64,000 nt of DNA from Actinernus sp. WN-2022 (lineage: Eukaryota > Cnidaria > Anthozoa > Actiniaria > Actinernidae), in assembly GCA_030867875.1 (NCBI GenBank), contig JAOWCC010001634.1:99179321-99243320 (forward strand), in the 5' to 3' direction. A model generated the notes under the pieces. That model searched no databases and had not been told where the DNA came from. It worked only from the letters and a program-made list of their open reading frames with translations. Every line of letters begins with the position of its first letter. Within the stretch, counting starts at the first letter, position 1. Positions 51,829 to 62,395 of this stretch are shown here, piece after piece. A program made the translations under genes and the position numbers.

Positions 51829-54800
51829 ACAGCGTACTCTATTGGCTCGGTGTGGATTCCATCGGGAAGAACTCGTCTTTTGTCGTAGTAAGCCGATAAC
51901 CCAAGCTTCCATTGGTCGTAGGTTACCACACCTTCTGGCAATAGGCGGAAGCCTCGGTTATTCGCTACGTCGATACTACCCTGGAGGGTTTCTTTGAATC
52001 GATCCCACGAAATGTCGTTGTGCCGTCTAGACATACCTTTAGCGGAATACTTCTTGCTGCCACCTGTATCGACATAGTAGGCTTTCGAGCATAGGGTAAT
52101 GGCGCGATGTCCTTCGAATTCGAGTTTGAAGAGTCCTGGTGTACGACTGCTCCATTCGTCCCAAGCTAGCCATTCATTCCTTTCGGCTTCGAAATCTTCT
52201 CGCAGTTCCAGTCTTACAACCTCATCGAGGCTATTTCCCGAGATGGCAATGTAGGCACTGTCTGTGTCCATCTGTATATATTCGAAATCATTGCGATCAA
52301 TGTACATGTCGATGAAGTCATAGTAGAACTCAAGCATACGCAGCTTTGCGAGCTGGTACACAGCGATACCTACTTGGAAAGGGCGTTTGATTCGGATCTG
52401 GTCTTTCCTACTCTCTAGTTCGTATGCCTCTCCAATCTCTTCTAGGTCTTCGAACCAAACACTTCGCAATGCCTTGTCCACAACCTTCTCATCTTTTGTA
52501 TAGGTGACCTTTGTTTGGCGTCCCAAGTCTTCGAGCAACTTTCCATAGGCGCTGTTTCCTAGTAGCTTGAACACATCTGCCAGCAAAGCCTCACCTTTGT
52601 CTTCATCTCCCAGGCGTCGCGCCTCAGTGACTTGGTCCACGAACCATCCGAAGATTTCTTTGGGTTCGTAATCTATCGTGCGGTAGACAGCAGTGATCAC
52701 TGCGCCGTGATCTACATACCAAAGTAGAAGAGGAGCATAGAGTAGCAACTTCTTTCCAGAGAGACTTCCAACTAACTTCTTTTCCTCGCTGAGCTTTCTA
52801 CCAGTCTTCTCAAGGTAGGCTATCATTTCTGGAGGGATTGCTTCTTTGGGGATTTTCTTGTTGTAGAAGAAGGGTGGCATCTCCTCAAATTCCTTCCACA
52901 ATTTCTTTGGTATCTCGATGTCTACTTCTGCATATCCAAACCACGTTCCACCAAGTAGACATTCAACGAATCCTTTGGTGGCTGGACCTGGCTCGTCATA
53001 GTGCACAACCTTTTCTTTTCCACAAGGCATTTCGAATTCCATGGTAGAAAGATATAGGGCGTTGGCATCGTATCCAAGAATCTTACGACAAATCTTAGTT
53101 CCTCCCTGATGACTACGAATCTTAGTTTTTCCTGCTTCGTGGAGTCTGGTGAACACTATGCTTGGACCTCCCACTACGGCGTCTTTCAGCATGCGGTAGG
53201 CTTCCTTACTTGGAGCGTACATCTCAGCTCCCCTTTCTACACTACCTCGAAGCAGGAACTGTAGTGAGACTCCTGGGATGGACACTGCGTCTTTCAGCAT
53301 GTCTACTCCTTTCTCATGATAGAAATCTCGCATCTTTTCGAGTGCCTCTAGGAATGGAACTACATCTAGGTTGTTGTAGTATCTTAGCCAGTCTGCAAAG
53401 GTTTCCATTCCTTTGTCGAGAAAGGTGCGCTTGCAGTCTTCGAACTCTTCCCTAGATAGTAGGTGTTCTCTTTTCAACTTCGAACCCCACTCTTGATAAT
53501 CTGGTAATCCAATGTGATCCAACTTGTCGGGAGAGTCAAACCACTCATATGGGAAGAAACTCTTTTGCAACTCACAGCCATAGGCAGCGACCCAACGTTC
53601 ATAAGAAGTTCCTGGTCCAAGGTAGTTGATCACATCAAGGAAACGGAAATCTGGGGTCAATAGGAACATAGTGGAATTGGCTTTCTTTGCTACCAGAATC
53701 TTTGAACAGGTGTCGGCAATGATTCCTACGAAGTGCTCCCTGATCAGATTAAGATCGTACCTGCCAGAGTTGAATCCCACTACTGGAACTTGACCAATCC
53801 ATTCTTCGATCTTAGCTTGTTGTTTCTTTGGTAGGGTGTCGAAGGAGAATTTGGGTTCATCGAGCCGGTACCATCTTGCCATAGCTACTTGGATTGTCTC
53901 TGCTCTTTGCTGGAGTTCTTCGACGAAGGCAGCTATGAGTTCTTTTGGATTGCGTCGACAGATGTGGGTTGGCTTTCGATTGTATGTGTCGGCAATTGAT
54001 ACTGATATTGGAACGTGGACGTTTTCGATGGTCAGGTGGTCTGTTGGTTGTCTTCCTTTTGTCGTGTCGAGATAGGCTTCGAAATCGTAAACTATGAAGT
54101 GTGGGTAGACAGTTTGTGTTGGTGTGGGAACCGGTTTGTTCTTCTTCTTTGTGGAGCAGCCCCAAGCTTCCACTACTGTATAACCAGCTCCTTGTAGCTT
54201 TGCCGTTCTTTCACAGGTCTTGAGATAGAGACTCCTTTCCCTAGGGAAGCATTTCGGGCAGCCGTGGAAATAGCATCCATGAAATTGGAAGATGGTTTTC
54301 GAAAGAGGTTCGTAGCCGTCGACCGGCGCTCCTTCGATCCAATGCTCTCCACCATGTCCACAAGCTGCATGATGAATGTGTTGTCCAATCCTTTTGGTTT
54401 CGCGTTCCAACCAGCATAAAGCGACTTTGCTGGCTGTGCTCTCTGGCCAGAAGGCTTTTTCGTATGCCGACTGGGGTACTGTGATTACTTTTCCGGGGCA
54501 AACAATCTTCGTTTCGCCACGCCTGCAACGAGCTGCATGGCGGTGAAGGTTCGAGGCTTTTGTGAACCGTTGCTTACAATCGTTGCATACGTAGACACTC
54601 CCTATCTTGTCGACGTTCTTGATGTAGAAGGCATGTCCTTCGTGTATCCCAATCGTCATCGTATGCTTGTAGTGAGCTGCATGTCGCGTCAGATGCCAAG
54701 CGCCATCCTCCGTGGGTTCATACACCCGAATACCGATTCTAAAGTGCAACTCGACTTCCTCCAGCTGGTCTATGGAAGTTCTGGGAACATCTTGTGTGGG

Positions 54801-55415
54801 CGCTGTCAGACGATAGAAGGCTTGGGCAAGTTTTCGAGCTTTGACGCAACACCTATCTATTCGTGCTCCTTCATGCCTGGCAAGGCAGCGCCAAAGACAT
54901 AGGTTGTCGCCATACCGATCAAGGGCAAGTATTCCTCTCTTATAGCGAAGCCATTGGGGCAGTGGACCTGTTCCCAACAAAAGCTGACGATCGATCACAA
55001 CTTTCACATCTACGTATATCCAACGCACAAAGGCCCATTGGGTATTTGGTCGAGTGATGTTGTCGGGATTCAATCGAGCTGTCTCCTTGCTATTGATCCA
55101 CTCTTCTGCATCTTCTAGGATGTTCACCCATGGAGAGCCTGGGACAGTCTTGGAGAATAGAATCACGCGTCCGTCGTTGACATTGCGAATGCGATAGGTG
55201 TAGCTGTAGCGTAGGTAGAAGCTGGTGGTTACATTTGCAACTAACTTTTCCATGATCCTAGGGGTCAAATCTCCTGCCACACCTTGGAAGAAGCGCCATC
55301 GGATAGTACGGCGGCCTATCTCCACTCCCTCGAGCATTCCATCTCTCTCCTCTAGAATAGCACCTGCCTCTCGAGCTAGACTCCGTGGAAGTGGTTCACT
55401 ACGTGGTCTCACCAT
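51825..55415 (-). CDS. polB: Protein-primed family B DNA polymerase with N-terminal OTU-like and zinc-finger segments
   Basis: 1196 aa, open throughout. Residues about 169-177 (GDNLCLWRC) and His261 (EGHAFYIKN) resemble the Cys and His boxes of OTU-type proteases. A C2H2 finger spans 277-297 (YVCNDCKQRF, RHAARC). FQFHGCYFHGCPKC lies at 377-389. The exonuclease has DFE at 444, VVGFNSGRYDLN (Exo II) and YNNLDVVPF (Exo III). Polymerase motif A is GYDANALYLS at 781-790, motif B KLLGNSAYGK at 950-959 and motif C YIQMDTDSAYI near 1046-1056, with CSKAYYV after it. It copies the linear element from its TIR ends. ATG 55415 lies next to a TATAGTTGTA box. Confidence 0.95.
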   Translation of the reverse strand: MVRPRSEPLPRSLAREAGAILEERDGMLEGVEIGRRTIRWRFFQGVAGDLTPRIMEKLVANVTTSFYLRYSYTYRIRNVNDGRVILFSKTVPGSPWVNILEDAEEWINSKETARLNPDNITRPNTQWAFVRWIYVDVKVVIDRQLLLGTGPLPQWLRYKRGILALDRYGDNLCLWRCLARHEGARIDRCCVKARKLAQAFYRLTAPTQDVPRTSIDQLEEVELHFRIGIRVYEPTEDGAWHLTRHAAHYKHTMTIGIHEGHAFYIKNVDKIGSVYVCNDCKQRFTKASNLHRHAARCRRGETKIVCPGKVITVPQSAYEKAFWPESTASKVALCWLERETKRIGQHIHHAACGHGGEHWIEGAPVDGYEPLSKTIFQFHGCYFHGCPKCFPRERSLYLKTCERTAKLQGAGYTVVEAWGCSTKKKNKPVPTPTQTVYPHFIVYDFEAYLDTTKGRQPTDHLTIENVHVPISVSIADTYNRKPTHICRRNPKELIAAFVEELQQRAETIQVAMARWYRLDEPKFSFDTLPKKQQAKIEEWIGQVPVVGFNSGRYDLNLIREHFVGIIADTCSKILVAKKANSTMFLLTPDFRFLDVINYLGPGTSYERWVAAYGCELQKSFFPYEWFDSPDKLDHIGLPDYQEWGSKLKREHLLSREEFEDCKRTFLDKGMETFADWLRYYNNLDVVPFLEALEKMRDFYHEKGVDMLKDAVSIPGVSLQFLLRGSVERGAEMYAPSKEAYRMLKDAVVGGPSIVFTRLHEAGKTKIRSHQGGTKICRKILGYDANALYLSTMEFEMPCGKEKVVHYDEPGPATKGFVECLLGGTWFGYAEVDIEIPKKLWKEFEEMPPFFYNKKIPKEAIPPEMIAYLEKTGRKLSEEKKLVGSLSGKKLLLYAPLLLWYVDHGAVITAVYRTIDYEPKEIFGWFVDQVTEARRLGDEDKGEALLADVFKLLGNSAYGKLLEDLGRQTKVTYTKDEKVVDKALRSVWFEDLEEIGEAYELESRKDQIRIKRPFQVGIAVYQLAKLRMLEFYYDFIDMYIDRNDFEYIQMDTDSAYIAISGNSLDEVVRLELREDFEAERNEWLAWDEWSSRTPGLFKLEFEGHRAITLCSKAYYVDTGGSKKYSAKGMSRRHNDISWDRFKETLQGSIDVANNRGFRLLPEGVVTYDQWKLGLSAYYDKRRVLPDGIHTEPIEYAV

Positions 55416-55650
55416 TCTCCCTTCGATACAACTATATATTAGGATAGCTTTAACAGATACTCGAATTTGGATTTTTATGCGTAAGGATGTTGAGGGGCGA
55501 TATATCTCTCTTCGGTATAACTATGTGTTAGGATAGCTTTAACAGATACTCGAGTTTTGGATTTTATGTGTAAGGATGCCGCGGCGATATAACTATATGT
55601 AATCATATCTCTAATAGGATTATCGAGTTGGATTTTTATGTACAAGAATG
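55416..55650 (-). promoter_or_regulatory. Polymerase promoter region made of three tandem TIR-internal repeats
   Basis: Units begin near 55421, 55509 and about 55582 (cttcgatacaactatatatt, cttcggtataactatgtgtt, cgatataactatatgtaatc), each followed by tagctttaacagatactcga or a relative and gttggatttttatg. Read on the minus strand, the nearest unit gives GTTAAAG, a TATA core and TATAGTTGTA 11 bp before the ATG. The left end has only one such unit, so the right end was expanded. Confidence 0.65.
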
Positions 55651-55801
55651 TCTAGTGATACTTTGAATGACCCTTAGTTACCCCTAGTAGTATCCACTTC
55701 ATGACGCCCCTTGTGCAAGAATATTTTCGATTTTAGTGGTCACTAGTTTGAGGTTTCTTGCACAAGAAAAAGTTGTATTTATCTGACTCCGACTATACTA
55801 C
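55580..55801. repeat. Polinton right TIR
   Basis: Inner part gttggatttttatgtacaag then actttgaatgacccttagtt and acccctagtagta matches the left TIR inverted. Then tccacttcatgacgcccctt continues as in the middle of the left palindrome, and the end is gttgtatttatctgactccg then actatactac. One palindrome arm of the left end is therefore missing here. Confidence 0.9.
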
Positions 55802-55807
55802 TTCTCT
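55802..55807. repeat. Polinton target-site duplication, right
   Basis: TTCTCT directly after ..CTATACTAC, identical to 40588-40593. Confidence 0.85.
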
Positions 55808-57290
55808 TTTGTGTGACTTGAAAAATGATAGCGGTAAGAGTCGGCTGGTTTCCCAAGCTAGAAAAATGGGAAAGACAAAAAGACCTCGAGGGGCGAAGCC
55901 AAGGTGAACACCTATAGAGACGCCTTCGATGCCAGCATAGTTAGTAGAGGAGACAGCGATTTGCAGGCGTCTGAAACTCCACGGCGAGATCGTGGTTCAA
56001 CCGATTCAGGGTCACCGTCGGACTACGTTTCGATCTAAGCTTTCTTGAAAACAAATATTCTCTCGGCTGGCTCTTATCAATTCTTCTTTATGTTCAGATG
56101 TGGACCACTCGGCACTCTGTCTGAAAGTGAAAATATGAACGCTTGTCGGGTTTTGCGAGGACTCGGATCGTATTTGGTTTTGTAATTGTAGTTGTATGCA
56201 TTGTTTGGCCTCGTTTTGCTTTTCTTTTTTCTTTGTTTTTCAAGCTAAGGGCATCCTGCTTGCTTTTTGTAAGATATAAGGCCAACAACCGATGGAATTG
56301 TGGAATCGTGTGTGGAAAAACTTTCAATAAACGTAAACATTGGTATATGAAATGAATTTAATATGTGCTATAGGTCGTTACGGGCGAGTGAGTACTTGTC
56401 ATGTGTTTCTTGATCTGCTGCCAATCAAAAAGAACCTTTTACTTCCGGTTAAAAACTTCCTTTTGGTATTTCTCCTTTAATATTAATTGTTATTGAACGG
56501 AGTTTTTTGTATATGAGACACTACTACTAAAACTACATTTCTGTGCGAGAAAAATATTTTCCCATCGTTTTCGTCTTTAAGGTATCCGGTAACCTTAAGT
56601 TGTTGATTTTAATTGTTATCTGCATAATCGTCTGGCATGGCAAACACAAGAACTAATGGGGAGCTGAACGTCTCTGATGAGTTCTTCAGTCAAGGAATAC
56701 AGTTTACCTTGGCATTCTCTTGCTTGACGATGATCCACTGTTCCTTTATGTCTTTCCCATTCACAGCATTCGCAAGACTCACGGTTCTCTATTAAATACA
56801 CACTAGCAAAGCAGCAAGACTCCACAACTCGTAAGCACAACTTCGCTCGTGATTTTCAACACGGGTGCAAGCAGGAAAGCATGGGGTGCAAAAGACAGGA
56901 GATAGAATAAACAATAAACTCCTTATGTTGAACTTTTGAGGCTTAACTTTTACTTCTCCACCTTAACTTTTTCAAAAAACCAGGCCGGAAACGTTTGTTG
57001 TTGACAAAACTAAATGGTTTCAACAGGGAAGAGTACAGGACAGGACGTGCGCAATGCGTTTTGCCGCGGTGTCCGCTAAGTGTGTGTGTAACGCTCTTTC
57101 CCTCGATCGATATCCTAATATGGAGGACACGCGCGCCCGTCCGAAAATGGCGCCAAAAAGTGACGGCCACAGGTATCCCAACGAAGACGACGAATTATGC
57201 GAAAAGTTGCTCTCTGTATTTGTTCTTGGTTGCATTTGAGGAAATAATGTTAAAAAGAAATGATTTTTCTCAAGTTCTACACTTAGTTGG
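55808..57290. other. Intergenic, no recognisable gene
   Basis: Short overlapping ORFs only (for example 56994-57346 on both strands). No family signature; no repeats with clear ends. Confidence 0.45.
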
Positions 57291-57382
57291 ACGAGCACGC
57301 CATCGAATTTACGGGAATCTGTTTTAGGAAAAACCTGGACGAGCAAGCCATCGAGTTTACGGGAATCTGTTTTAGGAAAAAC
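57291..57382. repeat. Two-copy tandem repeat of 46 bp
   Basis: ggacgagcacgccatcgaat and ggacgagcaagccatcgagt, each followed by ttacgggaatctgttttagg. The second copy leads into the LINE fragment. Confidence 0.8.
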
Positions 57383-58180
57383 GACTACGTAAAGCCATCA
57401 TTATTCACGCAGTTACGAACAACCTAAGATCAAATAGCGCGGACGAGATCGCTAATAGTCTAGTTGACTTATGTTCTGTGATCGAGCATGAATTACCAGA
57501 AGTTCATATCGCTATATCCGAAATAGTTAAAAGAACGGATTGCATTGAATTGAACACTAAGGCTCAAGAAGTTAATAAGTCGCTACATGCGTTTTGTAAA
57601 TCACGCAACTGGTCCATCATCAATCACAATAATATAGATGATTCCTGCCTAAACTCTAAAGGCTTACACCCAAATCAGAAAGGTCAGTCACTCTTTGCAA
57701 CGAATTTTAATAAATACATTAGGTCTGATAAATTAATGTGATCTAATGTCATTAAGGACGGTGGCTTTTCAAATGCAAGTGATATTGCTATTTCGGCACA
57801 AAGTTCTATCTCCATTTTAGATAACAATAATACAAATATTTGTCCGAACCCTGCAGGCGATACTACTTGCTCTACTCAGAGCAATCCAATGGCTTTAATT
57901 GAGAAATCCAAAGGATTTAAAATGGCTCTACTAAACATTGCTAGCCTTCCTAAACACGTTGATGAATTAAGAATATTATTGTCAAATCAACCATTGGACA
58001 TTCTTGCCTTAAATGAGACTAGGCTGGACTGGTCTATCTCTAGCTCTGAAATGGTGAATGCGCTCCATTCGAATGGTTCTGACGGAAAGAAGAAACGCCG
58101 AAGAGGGCTGCATGTACGCTATTACTCTGTTTGGACTCTTTTGTGGGCTGCTAAAGCAGCAGCAGTCTTCAGTTGAGATC
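57383..58180 (+). pseudogene. LINE fragment: ORF1 SGNH-type end and start of the endonuclease
   Basis: The first frame (57478-57741) has NTKAQEVNKSLHAFCKSRNW and a C-terminal LNSKGLHPNQKGQSLFATNF, resembling the esterase (SGNH hydrolase) ORF1 found in CR1-type LINEs. After a short spacer, 57889 onward begins a second ORF with GFKMALLNIASLPKHVDELR and LDILALNETRLDWSISSSE, the N-terminus of an AP-type endonuclease including the Asn and the NETRLD box. It is then lost at about 58070. No RT follows, so this is a 5' fragment. Confidence 0.75.
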
Positions 58181-58904
58181 ATATTCAAGGATTTTTGGCC
58201 TCTTATCAGAGTTCAAGCAAGTAATTGACGCGATGAACTCCTTCGACCTCACGCGGTCCGCTGTGATCGCTCTCACGAAAAAGGTAACCCTGAAGACTAG
58301 TCGCATTCAAGTATTAGGAAACGAGTTGTCGTTTTAACTGTGAGAAGGTAAAGGAAGCGAAAGCAGCTATCGCTGCTAGTGTGTTACAATCTATTTTGTT
58401 TGAAGTTATTAAATTTATTATTAAATGATAACGTCAGTGTTGATTTAAAACCGGCCCGTTGAATAAACCATTCGGGATTATCATTTTTTCCACAATCATT
58501 CAAATTTACTTATAATCTTTTTAATTTCCTCTCAAACTCTCACAATCATGTACTAGCTGTCATACATATATCGATATATATATATTATATTTTAGTAATG
58601 ATAATGTGTCATTGCATGTGTATCTCTATTTTGTGTGTTTGTGTTTCTTTATCAGTTTCCGTTGTAGATTGCAGATCGAGCCTTCATTTTCTACCAAACA
58701 GATATAGGATGTCAGGTGATGGTTCAGGAAACTGTGGTGTTGGAGTTATACTTGCTGCAAGAGAAATCATTATTCAGGGCTCTCTGGCTGTCAACAATCT
58801 AACATAGAAATACAAGGAGAAGCACCTACTTCGCAAGCAGCTTATGCTAGATTAGAAGTTAATTTGCAAGTGGGAATAAATCTTACAAATAACAGGCAAA
58901 CCAA
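58181..58904. other. Intergenic, no recognisable gene
   Basis: Includes an AT-rich (TATA)n-like tract near 58564-58590. The 69-aa ORF at 58598 shows no signature. Confidence 0.4.
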
Positions 58905-59770
58905 GAAAGAACCCCCCTTACTGCCTGTTTATGCCTGTTATTTTCATGGGTAAACCGTTACCTGAATTCATGGGTAATCATTAATTGACCTGAGTTCCAC
59001 AGCTGAACTGGGACAGAACCCCTGGCCCAGTTACTGCCTGTTTAGGCCATCCCTATTTTTTTTTTCCGTTTCTCATCGGTGGGGTTTTCAAAAATTGGGT
59101 CGGTCGGTCGGGTGAGAAAAAAAAAATTGTAATAAAAAATTGGCGGATAGACTGGAACTAATAAGGCGCGGTTGCACAGGCGAGGTTACAAACCAACATG
59201 GACGACGAAACCATCGATGTCGTCGTCCGTATACGCTACAAACATGGAATGACAAATGCACCGCCGAAACTATTGCGTAACCTACCCTCGAGCATGAGCT
59301 TCCAGGAGCTGCTCTAGGGTTTCTTCACCCCCACCCCTCCCCCCAATTTTTTTTTTATTTCTACAAAAAGCCACAAAAATGGGTCGGTCGGACGATGAGA
59401 AACGGAAAATAAAAAGTGATGGCCTTATATTTCTGTTGTTTTCTTGGGTAATCCGTTCCCTGAATTCCACAGCTGAACAGGGCAGAAATTAGCCACCCCC
59501 TTACTGCCTGTTTATGTCTATTGTTTTCTTGGGTAATCCGTTACCTGAATTCCACAGCTGAACAGGAGCAGCACTCCCCTTTATTGCATGCCTGTTTATA
59601 TTTCTGTTGTTTTCTTGGGTAATCAGTTACCTGAATTCAACAGCTGAACATGGGCAGAACTCCCCTTAATGCATGCCTGTTTATATTTTTGTTACTTTCT
59701 TGGGTAATCCGTTAGCTGAATTCAACAGCTGAACTGGGACAGAACCCCCGGCCCCTTACTGCTTGAAGAG
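58905..59770. repeat. Tandem repeat with an 80-90-bp unit, interrupted
   Basis: Units contain tactgcctgtttatgcctgt, tttcttgggtaatccgttac and ctgaattccacagctgaaca, repeating about eight times. A hairpin element at 59063-59408 interrupts the array. In each unit ctgaattc..cagctgaa is nearly self-complementary in part. Confidence 0.8.
59063..59408. mobile_element. 346-bp inverted-repeat element inside the tandem array
   Basis: The ends ttccgtttctcatcg and cgatgagaaacggaa are inverted. Next to them both sides have gggtcggtcgg in the same orientation, so the inner part is asymmetric. Long A and T runs occupy the interior. Confidence 0.6.
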
Positions 59771-60287
59771 TTCGTAAATAATAACGAAGGCCTTGATGAC
59801 GAAAGGTTGAGAAAAGAAGTACTAGTACTATACACGAGGCTTCAGTGATATCCCGCCTTGGAGACCACCCAGGACTTCCTCTTGTTTTTGGAGTTCAAAC
59901 TGTCAAGCAACCCAAAATTATCGTTCAATTTCGTGGGAAAAAGCGAAGTGTCCTCTTTCGAAAGCCGCTCGAGCGAATAGCCTTAGCAATGAAAAATGGT
60001 TATAATAAGCGGCACTGGGCCAAGAAGCGTTGCGAGTGACGTTTATTTTCCTTTGAAAAGAAGGGCGAAGAGTTGCGCATTTCACAGTATTGCGTTATTT
60101 TAAAGGTTTTCACGGATACGTTTGCAAGATAATTTATTTCTGCTCTCGGGTTTTTCTAGGGTAGAAAGTGATCCGCGAAGCGGTAAGGAGAGAAGGGTAT
60201 CTAATCTGAAGGTTTTGTCCCAAAATCGATTGAGCGCGGCAGCTGAAACTAATGTCTGAGTTAATCACAAATCTACACACGTGTATG
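59771..60287. other. Intergenic, no recognisable gene
   Basis: A 64-aa ORF at 59845-60039 (ends KRHWAKKRCE) has no recognised family. Confidence 0.4.
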
Positions 60288-61353
60288 TACAATCTCGTAC
60301 CCAGACCCCATTTGTTTCTTACTGCGCATGCTCGACGAAAAAATAGGGCTCCGGGAATAATCCGATTCCGGAAGTCCGCGAATCACGGACTTCCGTTGAC
60401 TCTGCGCATGCTTATCAATTATCATTACGTCACCCTGAGAAGTCGTTTCTTCGGGTTCGATTCTCGCACAGCGCCTCACACTGACCCGGTATCTTGATAG
60501 TGATCTTTTGCTTGCTAGTGTCAGGGCAAGCCATAGGTAGTCTCTTTCATCTTCTGCCGTTTATAGGTTGGATTTTAAGGCTTTATTTTCATGCATTTGG
60601 CTCGTGTTTCTTTATCGTGCGATGGATATCAGACATCACAGATTCCTGAGTGCACAAGAGGATTCATGGGGATCGAAAACTCGCTGAAATCGCCTTATTT
60701 ACCTGAGCCAGATGACCACACAAACAGCAACTGAATACACGGTAGAAGGAAGTCAAGGCATTTTTGCTTACGATTCTCTCTTTTTTTAGCTCCTTGAAAG
60801 CTGGAGTTCGTTACATTCCCCGCATACAAACGCTTATATTTAAGCGATCAGCGCCTGTTCACAAGTTTACGAAATCGGAAAACGTCACTTCTGCCTATAG
60901 AGCACTTACGAACTGATTGTTGTTAATATGGGAATGTAGAGTATTACCTATCTGTTACGGTAAATCCCTCGGCTAAATCCAGTTGAGTTCGATTTTCGAA
61001 TTCTGAGAATTCATGTTTCATGTACTGTGTGCGATGTGTGTTTGCGATAAAGTGATATGAACTCCCGAGTGGATACAAGCAAATATCTAAGAATCCCTGA
61101 TTTTTTAGCGGCATCCATTTAGGTAAAATCCAATGGTTTTTAGCGTTTAGAGATCTTTAGATAACCCGGCCCTAATTTCCAATGCCTTTGTCCAAATAAA
61201 TCAACCCTCCAGAAATGCTTTATGTTTGACTCCCGGTGAAATTGCATTGTTCAGAACAGCCAATCAGAATATACGAAAATCGGATTATTCCAGAGCCCTA
61301 TTTTTTTCGTCAAGCATGCGCAGTAAGAAACAAATGGGATCTGGGTACGAGAT
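60288..61353. mobile_element. CAATCTCGTACCC-ended TIR element, about 1.07 kb
   Basis: Left caatctcgtacccagacccc, then tttgtttcttactgcgcatg. The right end reads catgcgcagtaagaaacaaa then tgggatctgggtacgagatt g. Inner arms tagggctccgggaataatcc / ggattattccagagcccta extend the TIR to about 80 bp. No transposase ORF. A partial relative lies at 33992-34320. Confidence 0.8.
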
Positions 61354-61540
61354 TGGTGTGTGTGTTAACTGATACTACGGGGGAAAAGTGGTGTTAAACT
61401 GAGGTGATGAAAGTTTGCGTGTCACATTATTGTGACTCCAAGGGAGCACTGTCAACACTGTTATTGTCTTTAAGCTTCCCTGTGGGTGGAACGTGGTCAT
61501 TTCAGATGACCACCTTAGCGGTGTCTAAGGCCTGCGGCTC
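61354..61540. other. Short unique spacer before a LINE
   Basis: Nothing recognised, although the ORF at 61404 runs towards the LINE fragment. Confidence 0.3.
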
Positions 61541-62395
61541 CTCATGCGGCTCAAACAAGGAACAACTGAGAACAACGTCCGCAGTGAAAGAATAACTCCA
61601 TCTACTGATGCTAAGAATATTGGTGTTGTATTCGATGAAGTGATGTCTATGGACAAGCATATAACTGCTATATGCAAATCTTCATTTTTCCACCTCCGTA
61701 ACATTAGCAAGATTCGCCCGTATTTAAGCTTTAAATCTTGTGAAACTCTAATTTATGCTCTAGTTACTTCTAAGTTAGATTTTTGTAATTCCCTTTTATT
61801 TGGTCTTCCTAAGAGTACTATACAGAGACTCCAATATGTATACATGCTGCTGCTAGAGTTGTTAGATTAGTTCGCAAACATGAATGCATTACGCCTGTTT
61901 TAGTTGAACTACACTGGCTGCCGGTTGAACAGCGTATTTACTTTAAGATTTTATTAATTACTTTCAAGGCTTTACATGATCAGGCGCCGGCTTATTTAAA
62001 GCAACTGTTGCAATCTTATTGTCCCGCCCGTAGGTTACGCTCTTCGTCCAATTACTTATTACTTAAACCAGTTACTAGACTTAAAACGTACGGCGACAGG
62101 GCATTTTCAGTGGCTGCGCCGTGCCTATGGAACTCTCTTCCATTGGATATTAAATGCAGTGAGTCAGTTAAAGTTTTTAAGAACAGACTTAAGACCTGGC
62201 TTTTTAAACAAGCCTTTAATTTATAGATTATCCTTGTTATATCCCATGTATATAAATTTTTATAATACAGTTTTTAATTTTTAGCATAGTTTGTATTATT
62301 AGATTCATTTAAATATTTGTATGGATGTAAAGCGTTATTGGTCTTAACGGAAATGACGCTATATAAATAAATGATATTATTATTATTATTATTAT
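61541..62395 (+). pseudogene. LINE RT C-terminal fragment with (ATT)n tail
   Basis: Frame 61544-61870 gives NIGVVFDEVMSMDKHITAIC, then FFHLRNISKIRPYLSF and LDFCNSLLFGLPKSTIQRLQ, the thumb region of a CR1/L2-like RT. After a frameshift near 61862, LVRKHECITPVLVELHWLPV and ARRLRSSSNYLLLKPV, then LKTYGDRAFSVAAPCLWNSL and FKNRLKTWLFKQAF complete the usual C-terminus (stop 62226). The element ends in (att)n at 62370-62395. Confidence 0.85.

Larger units (their letters stand above)
40594..55801. mobile_element. Polinton/Maverick (adintovirus-like) element, 15.2 kb, nearly intact
   Basis: It is bounded by inverted termini beginning 5'-AGTAGTATAGTCGG and a perfect 6-bp duplication TTCTCT, both typical of Polintons. 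It encodes the hallmark protein-primed DNA polymerase B, RVE integrase, packaging ATPase and a capsid candidate, plus conserved small hydrophobic proteins seen in cnidarian Polintons. It also encodes a TFIIB-like factor. Most frames are open, so insertion is recent. Visible lesions are a one-base frame break in the TFIIB-like gene and a possible lost start codon at 46322. I recognise no separate Ulp1/adenain-type protease. Confidence 0.95.

Noticed and set aside
53836..54902. Plus-strand ORFs of 79-121 aa inside the polymerase
   Set aside because: Antisense shadows of a 1196-aa polymerase with all catalytic motifs.
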